Below are positions 9,723 to 17,754 of a stretch of 64,000 nucleotides of DNA, in pieces; the first letter of the stretch is position 1; the number at the start of each line of letters is the position of its first letter. Both the position numbers and the translations under genes were made by a program. Source of the DNA: Hyphomicrobiales bacterium (GTDB lineage: Bacteria; Pseudomonadota; Alphaproteobacteria; Rhizobiales; Rhizobiaceae); NCBI GenBank assembly GCA_900469475.1, contig UBXG01000002.1:160760-224759 (forward strand), written 5' to 3'. The notes under the pieces are model-generated. The model was not told where the DNA came from. It ran no database searches and was given only the letters and a program-made list of their open reading frames with translations.

Positions 9723-10754
9723 GTGAATCTGAAACAGCTATCGCAGATGCTCGGGCTGTCGCAGACGACAGTCAGCCGGGCATTAAACGGATATCCGGAA
9801 GTCAATCACGAAACGCGCGAGCGCGTTCTCAAAGCGGTTCGGGAAACCGGCTATCGACCCAACAAGGCAGCACAAAGACTTGCGACCGGCAAGGCCGGTT
9901 CGATCGGACTTGTGATGCCGACCTCGCCCGGCAACTCCTCGGACGTGCATTTCAGCGAGTTCCTGACGGGGCTGGGAGAAGAGGCCTTGCGGCACGATTT
10001 CCATTTCGTCCTGACGCCCGCGGATCCGAATGACGAAGTCGGCGCTCTCAGGCGATTGGCGGCCAGCGGCAATGTCGATGCCCTCTTCGTTAATTATATG
10101 CGTGGTCACGATCCGCGCCTGGAGATGCTGAAGTCTCTATCCATGCCCTTCCTCGTGCATGGACGATCGATCGGTTCCGAGCCCGACTATCCATTTCTCG
10201 ACATCGACAATGAAGCCGCCTTCTACGACGCCACGAAGCTGCTGCTGCAGCTCGGACACCGGCGCTTCGCCCTCTTGAACGGCCCGATCTATTTCGATTT
10301 CGCTATTCGCCGGAAGAACGGCATGGATGCGGCCCTTGCCGAGCGTGGTCTGGCGCTCGACGAAGCCTGCACCAGCCATACGCCGATGACGGATGAACAG
10401 GGCTTGCTCGCCATGGAACGCATCCTGCAAATGGAAAAGGACAAGCGTCCTACTGCAGTGCTCTGCTCCAGTACCGTGCTGGCGCTCGGCGCCGTTCGCG
10501 CCATCAATCAGGCAAAGCTGAAACTGGGCGAAGACATATCGATGATCGCCCATGACGACGTGCTGACCTTGCTTAAGCCGGAAAATTTCACCGTGCCGCT
10601 GACGACCACCCGTTCATCGCTGCGTGCAGCCGGCGTGCGCATCGCCGAACGGCTGATCGGCGAAATCAAGCATACGGAAACATTTCCAGCGCAGGAATTG
10701 TGGAAGGCCGAATTGATCGTACGCGCATCGACCGGCGTTGCGCCGGCCGATTGA
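9723..10754 (+). CDS. aglR: LacI-family regulator of the alpha-glucoside operon
   Basis: 343 residues from a GTG at 9723, chosen because the family's N-terminal helix-turn-helix (VNLKQLSQMLGLSQTTVSRA LNGYPEV) starts there and GGGAGGAG lies 10 nt upstream. The frame is open further upstream to 9651 but that would put a non-family leader ahead of the DNA-binding domain. The hinge helix region is RPNKAAQRLATGK. The rest is a periplasmic-binding-protein-like effector domain. It is divergent from aglE and should repress the agl operon until an alpha-glucoside or derivative binds. Confidence 0.93.
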   Translation: MNLKQLSQMLGLSQTTVSRALNGYPEVNHETRERVLKAVRETGYRPNKAAQRLATGKAGSIGLVMPTSPGNSSDVHFSEFLTGLGEEALRHDFHFVLTPADPNDEVGALRRLAASGNVDALFVNYMRGHDPRLEMLKSLSMPFLVHGRSIGSEPDYPFLDIDNEAAFYDATKLLLQLGHRRFALLNGPIYFDFAIRRKNGMDAALAERGLALDEACTSHTPMTDEQGLLAMERILQMEKDKRPTAVLCSSTVLALGAVRAINQAKLKLGEDISMIAHDDVLTLLKPENFTVPLTTTRSSLRAAGVRIAERLIGEIKHTETFPAQELWKAELIVRASTGVAPAD

Positions 10755-10762
10755 CATATGCT

Positions 10763-11662
10763 TCAGAACTTCGGCGGCTTCTGACCAGCAGCGCGATGGG
10801 CCGCGATGACGGTATTGGCCATCAGCATGGCAATCGTCATCGGTCCGACACCGCCCGGAACCGGCGTGATCGCTGCGGCGACATCGGAGGCTTCACCATA
10901 AGCGACATCGCCCACCAGCCGGCTCTTGCCCTCGCCGCGCTCCGGTGCATCGATCCGGTTGATGCCGACATCGATGACGGTCGCGCCGGGCTTCACCCAA
11001 TCCGCCTTTACCATCTCCGGACGGCCGACGGCCGCGACCAGAATATCGGCGCCTCTTGCCACCGAGGCCAAATCCTTCGTGCGCGAATGCGCCGTCGTCA
11101 CCGTCGCATTGGCAGAAAGCAGCAATTGCGCCATCGGCTTGCCGAACAGGTTGGAGCGGCCGATGACGACGGCATTCAGACCCGACAGGTCTTCGCCGTG
11201 GATCGAACGTACCAAAAGCATGGCGCCGGCCGGCGTGCAGGAGATCAGTCCGGTTTCGAGATCGCCGGTTGCCAGCTTGCCGGCATTGACGACATGCAGG
11301 CCGTCGACATCCTTCTCCGGCCGGATCGACTGGATGATCGCATCGGAATCAAGATGCTTCGGCAGCGGCAGCTGCACGAGAATGCCGTGGATGGACGGAT
11401 CGTCGTTCAGCGACGCGACGAGCTTTGCCAGCTCTTCCTGCGTCGTTTCCGCCGGCAGCGTGTGCTGGACCGACTTGAAGCCGCATTCCTTGGCCATCTT
11501 GCTCTTGGAGTTCACATAGGCGTGGCTGGCCGGATCATCACCGACGATGACGACCGCAAGTCCGGTCTTCGCACCGGCCTCGGTCTCAAGTCCCGCCGCC
11601 GCAGCCTTCACGGCCTCGATCACCGAAGCGGCTGCCTTCTTCCCGTCGATCACTGTCGTCAC
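10763..11662 (-). CDS. folD: bifunctional methylenetetrahydrofolate dehydrogenase/cyclohydrolase
   Basis: 299 residues from a GTG at 11662 preceded by GGGAGACGAGC; this matches the usual FolD length and N terminus ([15 protein letters not shown]). A longer frame to 11761 adds an unlikely leader. Diagnostic motifs are [14 protein letters not shown] (catalytic Tyr/Lys region), [24 protein letters not shown], the NADP-binding [18 protein letters not shown] and the C-terminal [14 protein letters not shown]. It interconverts 5,10-methylene-, methenyl- and 10-formyl-tetrahydrofolate in one-carbon metabolism. It is convergent with aglR and has no functional link to its neighbours. Confidence 0.97.
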   Translation of the reverse strand: MTTVIDGKKAAASVIEAVKAAAAGLETEAGAKTGLAVVIVGDDPASHAYVNSKSKMAKECGFKSVQHTLPAETTQEELAKLVASLNDDPSIHGILVQLPLPKHLDSDAIIQSIRPEKDVDGLHVVNAGKLATGDLETGLISCTPAGAMLLVRSIHGEDLSGLNAVVIGRSNLFGKPMAQLLLSANATVTTAHSRTKDLASVARGADILVAAVGRPEMVKADWVKPGATVIDVGINRIDAPERGEGKSRLVGDVAYGEASDVAAAITPVPGGVGPMTIAMLMANTVIAAHRAAGQKPPKF

Positions 11663-11779
11663 GCTCGTCTCCCGATCATGAATTCGCTGGCAATCTACAA
11701 GCCATCCACTCCATGGAATGGCCTGCAAACGCCCTATGGTGTCTGAAAGCGGTAATTGCAAGGGAAAACGATGAGACGA

Positions 11780-13696
11780 TCAGGCGCGGTCCGGATGTCT
11801 GCGTACAGCGTAGGTTTCGACCTTGGCACGCAGCGATGCAAGCTCTTGCCGGATGAGGCCCCACTCGTCCGCAATATCGAGCCGATCCACATCATGGACG
11901 AGAGCAGCCGACGGTTCAGGTGCGATCGCCGGCAATAACTGAGGCTCCAGATCATCCTCATGGCGAAAAGCGTGGGCTGCCAGCATTGTGCCTTCATCAG
12001 CTGCCTGATCTTCTGCCGGCGCGGCACCAGCCACCCATTTGCGCAGGAATACGGCGCAGAGTGCCAGACCAAGACCTATGAGGAAACCGACAGCCTGATT
12101 GCTCACGAGCCGGTTATCCAACGGGGCGGCGGCCGCGACGGCCTGGGACAATACCGTCAGCGGCGGCCTGACTTCGGAAATCGTCATGCCGGCATTCTGC
12201 TGATCGGCCTCGTAGCGGCTCTGCGCTGTCGTCACGGCATCCTGCAGCTGCCCGAGGCGAGCGAGGTCCACATCACTCCCCGTCTGACTGAAAGCCGTCA
12301 TTTGCGCCGAGAGAGCGGTCTGCTTTTCCAGAGCCGCTTTCACGTCCGCCTCGCTGCTGACGGCGAGCCGCTGCAACTGACTACGCATATTGGCCGCGAG
12401 ATCATCGACCGTTGCTTGTTGCGCCAGCAGGCGGGGATGGCGCGGGCCGAGCTGCACAGAAAGCTGTGTCAATTGTGACTTTGCGGCGTTGTAGCGGCTG
12501 CGCAGGTCATCAAGGCCTGGCGACGAAAGATCGCCCGACAATGCGCCAGTCAGCATCGATGCCGGCGTCGCCGATTTGACAGCTGCGAGACGGGCCTTGG
12601 CGGTGCGTACCGCCAGATCGGCTGCCTTTATCTGCACATCCAGCTGCTGACGCTGCCGCCGGAGTGTCTCGGCCGCGGCAATCCTGTCTTCGCCATAGCG
12701 CGTCTTGAATTCGGCAAGGGCGGCAGAGGCGCGATCGAGTTCCTTGCGGCTGCGATCAACCGCCGTTTCAACCCCGAGCGACGTACCGGCTGCCTTCGCA
12801 ACGCCCGGGTCATAGAGGGTTGCGATAACCAGCCGGTTGGCAATATCGGCCGATCTGGCGGGATCGCCCGACGTAACGATCAGGCGCAGCAGACCCGTCT
12901 GACTATCGATCTCGACGGCAACGTCTTTGCGCAGCGTGGCCTGCGCGCGCGACGGCGCATCGGATGCATTGCCGCTGTCGGAAAGCAACTCGACGGCAAC
13001 GCCGAGGGCACCCGCCCGGCTGCCGGTAAATTCCGGATCGCGATCAAGCTTCATCCTGGCAACGACGTCGGACAATACGGACGGAGCGACGACCCGCTTT
13101 GCCGCAACATCCAACAGGGCCTGACGCGCGCGGCCATCGCCTTCCGCATGGAGCACTGCCTGCGAGACATAACGCGGCGGCGGCGCAAGCAAGATGGGAA
13201 CGACCGCCCCCATGAGCGCGGTTGCGGCGACGAAACTGAGCGCACGGAGGCTGAGAGACCGGCGCCCAGTCCGCGACATGTGTTCAACGGCAACGGGAGC
13301 GGAGCCGATTTGCGGCGGAAGCTCCGGCATGCCCTCAAGCAGATCGGGCACGAATTCCAGCAAATCGGGCGCCGGTTCCGATACCCGTTCCGGCAACCGG
13401 CGGCGTTCCGCATAGTAGACGTCGGAGATATTTTCGGCCTGTGCGGCTGCTAGCGCGCGCTCCTGCGATCTTCTATGGCCGGACACCGGATAGGGGTCGC
13501 CATCCAAACGTCTGCGCAGGATGGCACGCAGTTCCGCATCACGCGGATCGTCGGTGTTGGCAGCGCGCAGACCGACCGCACCACCCAAATCATCGTCTTC
13601 GCCATAAGGAGAGGCACGTGTTCCAGCGCGCTGCGAAACCTCAGAGGTTTGCGCGTCGTAGGGATAAAATCCGGTCCTGGCTTTGCTTTCAAACAT
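11780..13696 (-). CDS. Wzz/GumC-like polysaccharide chain-length or export protein
   Basis: 638 residues. A low-complexity cytoplasmic N-terminal part of about 145 residues (ELRAILRRRLDGDPYPVSG, Pro-rich) precedes TM1 (LSFVAATALMGAVVPILLAP). A large periplasmic region follows with Wzz-type sequence (APPPRYVSQAVLHAE, then coiled coil about 300-480 with LGPRHPRLLAQQATV). TM2 (NQAVGFLIGLGLALCAVFL) lies near residue 565, followed by a short cytoplasmic tail. No Walker motif is present, so it is not a fused BY-kinase. The family controls chain length or export of surface polysaccharide. It starts 99 bp after the wecG-like gene on the same strand, so both may act on one polymer. The long N-terminal extension is unusual. 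Confidence 0.75.
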   Translation of the reverse strand: MFESKARTGFYPYDAQTSEVSQRAGTRASPYGEDDDLGGAVGLRAANTDDPRDAELRAILRRRLDGDPYPVSGHRRSQERALAAAQAENISDVYYAERRRLPERVSEPAPDLLEFVPDLLEGMPELPPQIGSAPVAVEHMSRTGRRSLSLRALSFVAATALMGAVVPILLAPPPRYVSQAVLHAEGDGRARQALLDVAAKRVVAPSVLSDVVARMKLDRDPEFTGSRAGALGVAVELLSDSGNASDAPSRAQATLRKDVAVEIDSQTGLLRLIVTSGDPARSADIANRLVIATLYDPGVAKAAGTSLGVETAVDRSRKELDRASAALAEFKTRYGEDRIAAAETLRRQRQQLDVQIKAADLAVRTAKARLAAVKSATPASMLTGALSGDLSSPGLDDLRSRYNAAKSQLTQLSVQLGPRHPRLLAQQATVDDLAANMRSQLQRLAVSSEADVKAALEKQTALSAQMTAFSQTGSDVDLARLGQLQDAVTTAQSRYEADQQNAGMTISEVRPPLTVLSQAVAAAAPLDNRLVSNQAVGFLIGLGLALCAVFLRKWVAGAAPAEDQAADEGTMLAAHAFRHEDDLEPQLLPAIAPEPSAALVHDVDRLDIADEWGLIRQELASLRAKVETYAVRRHPDRA

Positions 13697-13795
13697 GGCG
13701 GGCTATCTCGCGCACATGGTCGGAGACCAATGCAAATGGTTAACCCACTCTAAACTTTCATACCAAAGAAAGAGTTAACGCCAAGCCCGCAAATA

Positions 13796-14704
13796 CTAAC
13801 TTGCTAATTTGTCCGGCGGCGCAATGTGCCGTTGCGGCAACGGATGCGGCTCCGCGCGAAGGACACGCTGCTTGCGGCCGAACTGATGCCTTACAATCTG
13901 ATAGAAGAACAGCGGTATGCCCAGCATATAGCGCCGCCAGAGCCTGCCCGGCTCCAGCACGAGACGGAACAGCCACTCGCTGCGCATCGCGCGCACGAGG
14001 CTTGGCGCCCGCGGCACAGTCTCCGAAATGAAATCGAACAGGGCGCCAACGGTCAGGACAAGACGGGCGTGCTGCGGGCCGACATGCTCGGCGACCCATT
14101 TTTCCTGCAAGGGCGTGCCCATGCCGACGATCAGGACATCGATCTTCTGGCGGCTGATTTCCGCTGTCACTGCGCTGCTCCGGGCCGGATCGAAGAAGCC
14201 GTCCGATACGACGACGAACTGGTGCCAGGGAGCATGCCGGCGAAATCTCTCGGCTGCCTTTTCAACAACGGAGCGCTTGCCGCCCAAGAGACCGATCCGC
14301 CTCGGCCGCTCCATGAATGTCAGAAGCGCGGGCACGAAATCCGTGCCGTTCAGATTGGCCGGGAAAGGCTCGCCATGAGCGACGCGTGAGGCGATGTCGA
14401 GGCCGACGCCGTCGGGAAGCACCAGATTGCGCTCGAGAACACTACGGTAGGTTTCATCGCGCAGCATGACGAGCATGTTATGCGCATTGACAAAGGAGAT
14501 CGACGTCTGTCCGACCGGCAGGGAAGCGAGTTCGTTGACGAAGGTCAGCGCGTCATCCCAGTCGAGATCGCATACCGGCAGATCGAAGATCATGCGGCGT
14601 GACGCGGCGACGGCAAAATCGGCTACCTGGTTCAATCCAATACCCTCCTGCCCGGCATCGCTGACGCGCATGATGCCAGTACGCATAAAGCGCATGCCCC
14701 TCAC
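13796..14704 (-). CDS. WecG/TagA/CpsF-family glycosyltransferase
   Basis: 302 residues in the longest frame; several Mets in the first 12 residues make the start uncertain. GT26 hallmarks are present: FVNAHNMLVMLRD, LVLPDGVGLDIASR, RIGLLGGKRSVVEKAAERF, DVLIVGMGTPLQEKWVAEH, LTVGALFDFISETVPRAP and EWLFRLVLEPGRLWRRYM. The family transfers N-acetylmannosamine-type sugars to lipid-linked precursors during surface polysaccharide assembly. It precedes the Wzz/GumC-like gene. No initiating transferase, flippase or polymerase is visible nearby, so the polymer is unknown. Confidence 0.88.
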   Translation of the reverse strand: MRGMRFMRTGIMRVSDAGQEGIGLNQVADFAVAASRRMIFDLPVCDLDWDDALTFVNELASLPVGQTSISFVNAHNMLVMLRDETYRSVLERNLVLPDGVGLDIASRVAHGEPFPANLNGTDFVPALLTFMERPRRIGLLGGKRSVVEKAAERFRRHAPWHQFVVVSDGFFDPARSSAVTAEISRQKIDVLIVGMGTPLQEKWVAEHVGPQHARLVLTVGALFDFISETVPRAPSLVRAMRSEWLFRLVLEPGRLWRRYMLGIPLFFYQIVRHQFGRKQRVLRAEPHPLPQRHIAPPDKLAS

Positions 14705-14758
14705 CGTTCATCGGTGCAGCGACTGGGAGACATGGCTCGTAGGAGTTTATAGCAAGAC

Positions 14759-14794
14759 AAATCCAACTTTCCGTTAGGAAGGAAGGTTGGATTT
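14759..14794. repeat. 14-bp inverted repeat between the flagellar run and wecG
   Basis: Arm 14759-14772 pairs with 14781-14794 across an 8-nt loop, with one wobble in 14 pairs. It lies 84 bp after the stop of the gene at 14878 and 55 bp upstream of the wecG-like start, both minus strand. It could be the terminator of the flgK-to-14878 operon (the following minus-strand bases TTGTCTTGC are only weakly T-rich) or a regulatory site for the glycosyltransferase. Confidence 0.5.
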
Positions 14795-14877
14795 GCTGGA
14801 AGCTATCAGGAGTTTGTTAGGCATACCGATAGAATGTAAGAAATTACTTACGTTTATCGCTTTGCGGCCCAGAGATC

Positions 14878-15405
14878 TCACTCGACCGGCACTTTGTCCT
14901 TTGCCGCATCCTGCACGATCTTGACGGGCTTGACCGTCCTCTTGCCCACGGTTTCCCCGCCGTGGGTTTCTTCTTTGGAAAGATAGTCGAGCTGCTCTAT
15001 CAGCACATCGGCGACGTAGTCGCCACCAAGTCGCTCGTTCATCCGCTTTTTCAAATCCGCGCGAAAGCCGGCAATATCGAAATTCTGCGCATGAGCGATG
15101 TCGATCGTCTTGTTGCCGATCAGCAGCGAAAAGAGTTCGTCCGTCGTTAACTCCGGCAGAGGGATCTGCAGAGCATTCGCCTTGCCCTTCTCCATCATGA
15201 AGGAGATGCGCGTCAGGAAATAGCCGGTTACCTGGCCGTTGGCGATAACGGGAACGTTGATCGATTCGCCCTTGACGAGCTCCTGCTGCGCCTTCTTGGC
15301 ATCGTCAGGGCTGATCGCGGGCGCCGTCGCCATCTGCACCGAAAAATAGACCGAGGCCAATGTTACGGCGCAGACCCACAGGCCGGTGATAACAAGCTTG
15401 ATCAT
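14878..15405 (-). CDS. conserved flagellar-operon membrane-anchored protein
   Basis: 175 residues. An N-terminal hydrophobic segment (MIKLVITGLWVCAVTLASVYFS) acts as signal anchor; the remainder is predicted periplasmic (GESINVPVIANGQVTGYFLTRISF, then LTTDELFSLLIGN). The layout, a single anchor followed by a small strand-rich domain, resembles FliL-type proteins, but a true fliL is present at 41961 and similarity is not convincing. It starts in a 4-bp overlap with the FlgN-like gene and ends the long flgK-led operon. A homologue sits at the equivalent place in S. meliloti, so a flagellar role is likely, but the function is unknown. Confidence 0.7.
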   Translation of the reverse strand: MIKLVITGLWVCAVTLASVYFSVQMATAPAISPDDAKKAQQELVKGESINVPVIANGQVTGYFLTRISFMMEKGKANALQIPLPELTTDELFSLLIGNKTIDIAHAQNFDIAGFRADLKKRMNERLGGDYVADVLIEQLDYLSKEETHGGETVGKRTVKPVKIVQDAAKDKVPVE

Positions 15406-15788
15406 CCAGCCTCACGGACGCGGAATTGCTCCTGCGAATAGGTGCCGTCCCCATCGGCATTCTGCACGGCATTCTTCAAGATGTCGGCGACTGCACGAAC
15501 CGCCTCGAGATGTGCCTCGACCCGACGAGCGTTCAGAACCAGCTTCTTCTTTAGATCATGCAGCTGTTCGATGTGGGCGGCTGCAAGATCGGCTGGATCG
15601 GTATCGCGAAAGAGCATCGACAATTCGTAGAGGCAGCGGCTCTTGTGTGCGTTCGATACCTTGAGATCGAATTCCGGGTCGCTGCCGATCCGGTTGTTCT
15701 CATTGTCGATAATCATCTCCAGGCGGCCAAGGACAGACTTGATCCGATAGTCCTGCGACATCATTTCCATGTTTGTTACCTCGCTCAT
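15402..15788 (-). CDS. FlgN-like flagellar export chaperone (putative)
   Basis: 128 residues, all predicted helix, acidic and soluble, as expected for FlgN, the chaperone for hook-associated proteins FlgK and FlgL. The block LHDLKKKLVLNARRVEAHLEAVRAVADILKNAV, followed by a short polar tail (DGDGTYSQEQFR), has the FlgN C-terminal pattern in which a repeated N-x-x-x-L helix precedes a flexible end. It overlaps both neighbours by 4 bp (FlgJ-like upstream, membrane protein downstream) and shares the operon with flgK and flgL. The call rests on size, helical pattern and context. Confidence 0.5.
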   Translation of the reverse strand: MSEVTNMEMMSQDYRIKSVLGRLEMIIDNENNRIGSDPEFDLKVSNAHKSRCLYELSMLFRDTDPADLAAAHIEQLHDLKKKLVLNARRVEAHLEAVRAVADILKNAVQNADGDGTYSQEQFRVREAG

Positions 15789-16381
15789 GCTTTCTGGGAC
15801 GTCAACGAATTCTGGTTGGTGATGCTGGTGTTGCCGTCGTTATCGGCATTGGCAGCGGCCAGCGTCTTGCGCTGAAAATCGGTAATCGCGCTGAGCGCCA
15901 TTTTCTTGTCGTTCTCGTCGGTCGCCGCATGGATGGCGCCGGTATTGCGCATCTTGTCGACCTGTTCCTTGTACATTTTTTCGGCGATGCCCACGCCTCC
16001 ATTCTTGGAGATCGTATCGCCCAGCTGCTCGGCCATCATACCCTTCCAGATCTCGCCGGCAGAACCTTTGCCGTAGAGCGTTTCGCTGCTCGGCAACATG
16101 TTCTTCACGAAGTTCTGCAGCACCATGGACTCGAACTTGCGATAGGCCTGCGGGACCTTGGTCCCGGCGACATGGGTATTGGCATTGGCAAGGCCCGCCT
16201 GGGTGGCGGCGCTGTTCATCGCATCCACCGTCGCACCGAAGCCGTTGCCGTTTTCGGCAAGGCTGGTGGCAGCAAAAGCGGCCCGGTTGGCGGCAAGCTT
16301 GGCCTGCGCGGCCTCGACATCGGCGGGATTGGCGGCCTTGACGACATCAAGGACCAAATCACTCGGAGGCGAAATAGCCAT
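15785..16381 (-). CDS. FlgJ-like rod-binding protein without muramidase domain
   Basis: 198 residues. The central part (VPQAYRKFESMVLQNFVKNMLPSSETLYGKGSAGEIWKGMMAEQLGDTISKNGGVGIAEKMYKEQ, given here as motif order) is the FlgJ N-terminal rod-capping domain, including the Gly-Gly-Val-Gly-Ile-Ala end. The C-terminal glucosaminidase domain of enterobacterial FlgJ is missing. A separate lytic transglycosylase gene at 25610 in the same regulon could supply wall opening. The role would be rod assembly in the periplasm. Confidence 0.8.
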   Translation of the reverse strand: MAISPPSDLVLDVVKAANPADVEAAQAKLAANRAAFAATSLAENGNGFGATVDAMNSAATQAGLANANTHVAGTKVPQAYRKFESMVLQNFVKNMLPSSETLYGKGSAGEIWKGMMAEQLGDTISKNGGVGIAEKMYKEQVDKMRNTGAIHAATDENDKKMALSAITDFQRKTLAAANADNDGNTSITNQNSLTSQKA

Positions 16382-16512
16382 GTCACGTCTCCTTCTGCTC
16401 TCGCATGCACTGAAAACGAGCGGCTCAGCGCTCGTGTCAGGGCATGTCGAATCAAACTGTCAAAACGGATCGGCAACCCAACGCTGCGAATCCTGTTCCA
16501 TGATCGCGATGA

Positions 16513-16932
16513 TTATGGTTTTTGAACCTTGCTGGAGGCTGGCGTTACGCCGGCGAAGCGCTGATCGATGATGTCGTAGACGGCATTGTCATCCGCCTCC
16601 CGCGTTTCCAGCTCGCGGGCATCCTTCATGTGTTCTTCCAGCCTGTCGCCCTTGGTGCGCTCCTGCTGGACCTTCATCTGAATGAGCGTCTGGATGCTTT
16701 CCAGCTGCTGGTCCCGGATCATCAGGCGGCCATAGCGCTCGGCGTAATGGATCGAGAATGCCATATGAACGGGATCAACGGAGCCGATGGCGACCATGAC
16801 CCGCTCCATCGATTCGGTGACTTCCGACCGCTGTCGGGTGGTATCGGCCAGCTCGCTTTCCGCCATCCGTTCCAGATGGCGCTGCACCGCGACGAGGCGT
16901 TTCAGTTTTTCGGACCGGTTTTTCTCAGCCAT
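16513..16932 (-). CDS. FliJ-like coiled-coil protein (putative)
   Basis: 139 residues, highly charged, predicted as two long helices: residues about 8-55 (KLKRLVAVQRHLERMAESEL) and about 70-125 (RDQQLESIQTLIQMKVQQER). It ends in an acidic stretch and a short tail. Size, antiparallel coiled-coil layout and position directly after fliR fit FliJ, the gamma-subunit-like stalk of the FliI ATPase, for which no other candidate is visible in the cluster. Sequence similarity is too weak to be sure. Confidence 0.45.
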   Translation of the reverse strand: MAEKNRSEKLKRLVAVQRHLERMAESELADTTRQRSEVTESMERVMVAIGSVDPVHMAFSIHYAERYGRLMIRDQQLESIQTLIQMKVQQERTKGDRLEEHMKDARELETREADDNAVYDIIDQRFAGVTPASSKVQKP

Positions 16933-17001
16933 CGCTACCTACCCGCCGGTCGCCTTGTTCCGGCTGCACTCGAATCGGTGTTCGCCCTTGTGTCATTACG
17001 G

Positions 17002-17754
17002 CTAATGCCCGTTGAAGACCGTCAGGAACGCATTGGAAAACTGACTGACCAACGCCGCAATACTGACATAGAGCATGAACAGCCCTCCCATCAGCAGATA
17101 GGGCGTGGAAATGAAATAGATCGGGATCTGCGGCGCCAGCTTGTTGATGAAACCGATCGAAATCTGAAACATCAGGCCGTAAAGCAGGAAAGGGCTTGCC
17201 AGCCGCAGCATGATGAAGAAGGTCGTCGCCAGCGTGTCGGTGATGGAGATCAGTGCCGCGCGCGGCTCGATATGTCCGCCGAAGGGAATGACCGAATAGG
17301 AATCGACCAGCGCCTGCAAAACATAATGGTGAAAGTCGAGAATGAAGAGGATCATCAGCCCGCAAAAACTAATGAGGCTGGTGAGCGATGTCTCACTCGA
17401 TTCCTCGACGAGGTCGGCACCGCCGGGTGCATTGAAGCCGATCAGCATCGATATGACCGTGCCGGTAAACTGCAGGCCCAGCGTGTAGATGCGAGCCATC
17501 ATCCCATACATCAATCCGATGACGGTTTCGGTGAAGATGAGGCCGATATAGTTCGCATCGCCCTTCGACACCTCAGGATAGATCGTGTTCCAGAGCAACG
17601 GCAGGATCGCCATCGTCAGGGCCGCGGAAAGCAACAGCCTGATCTGCGGGGGAACGCGGCCGGAGGAAAATCCCGGGAGGACCATCATGCAGCCGCCGAT
17701 GCGGCAGAAGGCGACGAACAGCGCCAGAATGGTCCCCTGGGGATCTGATATCAT
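17002..17754 (-). CDS. fliR: flagellar biosynthetic protein FliR
   Basis: 250 residues, the usual size, with about six hydrophobic segments. Recognisable parts are [27 protein letters not shown] near the N terminus, [27 protein letters not shown], and [31 protein letters not shown]. FliR is part of the FliPQR export gate at the membrane centre of the basal body. Its start overlaps the flhA stop by 4 bp. Confidence 0.95.
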   Translation of the reverse strand: MISDPQGTILALFVAFCRIGGCMMVLPGFSSGRVPPQIRLLLSAALTMAILPLLWNTIYPEVSKGDANYIGLIFTETVIGLMYGMMARIYTLGLQFTGTVISMLIGFNAPGGADLVEESSETSLTSLISFCGLMILFILDFHHYVLQALVDSYSVIPFGGHIEPRAALISITDTLATTFFIMLRLASPFLLYGLMFQISIGFINKLAPQIPIYFISTPYLLMGGLFMLYVSIAALVSQFSNAFLTVFNGH

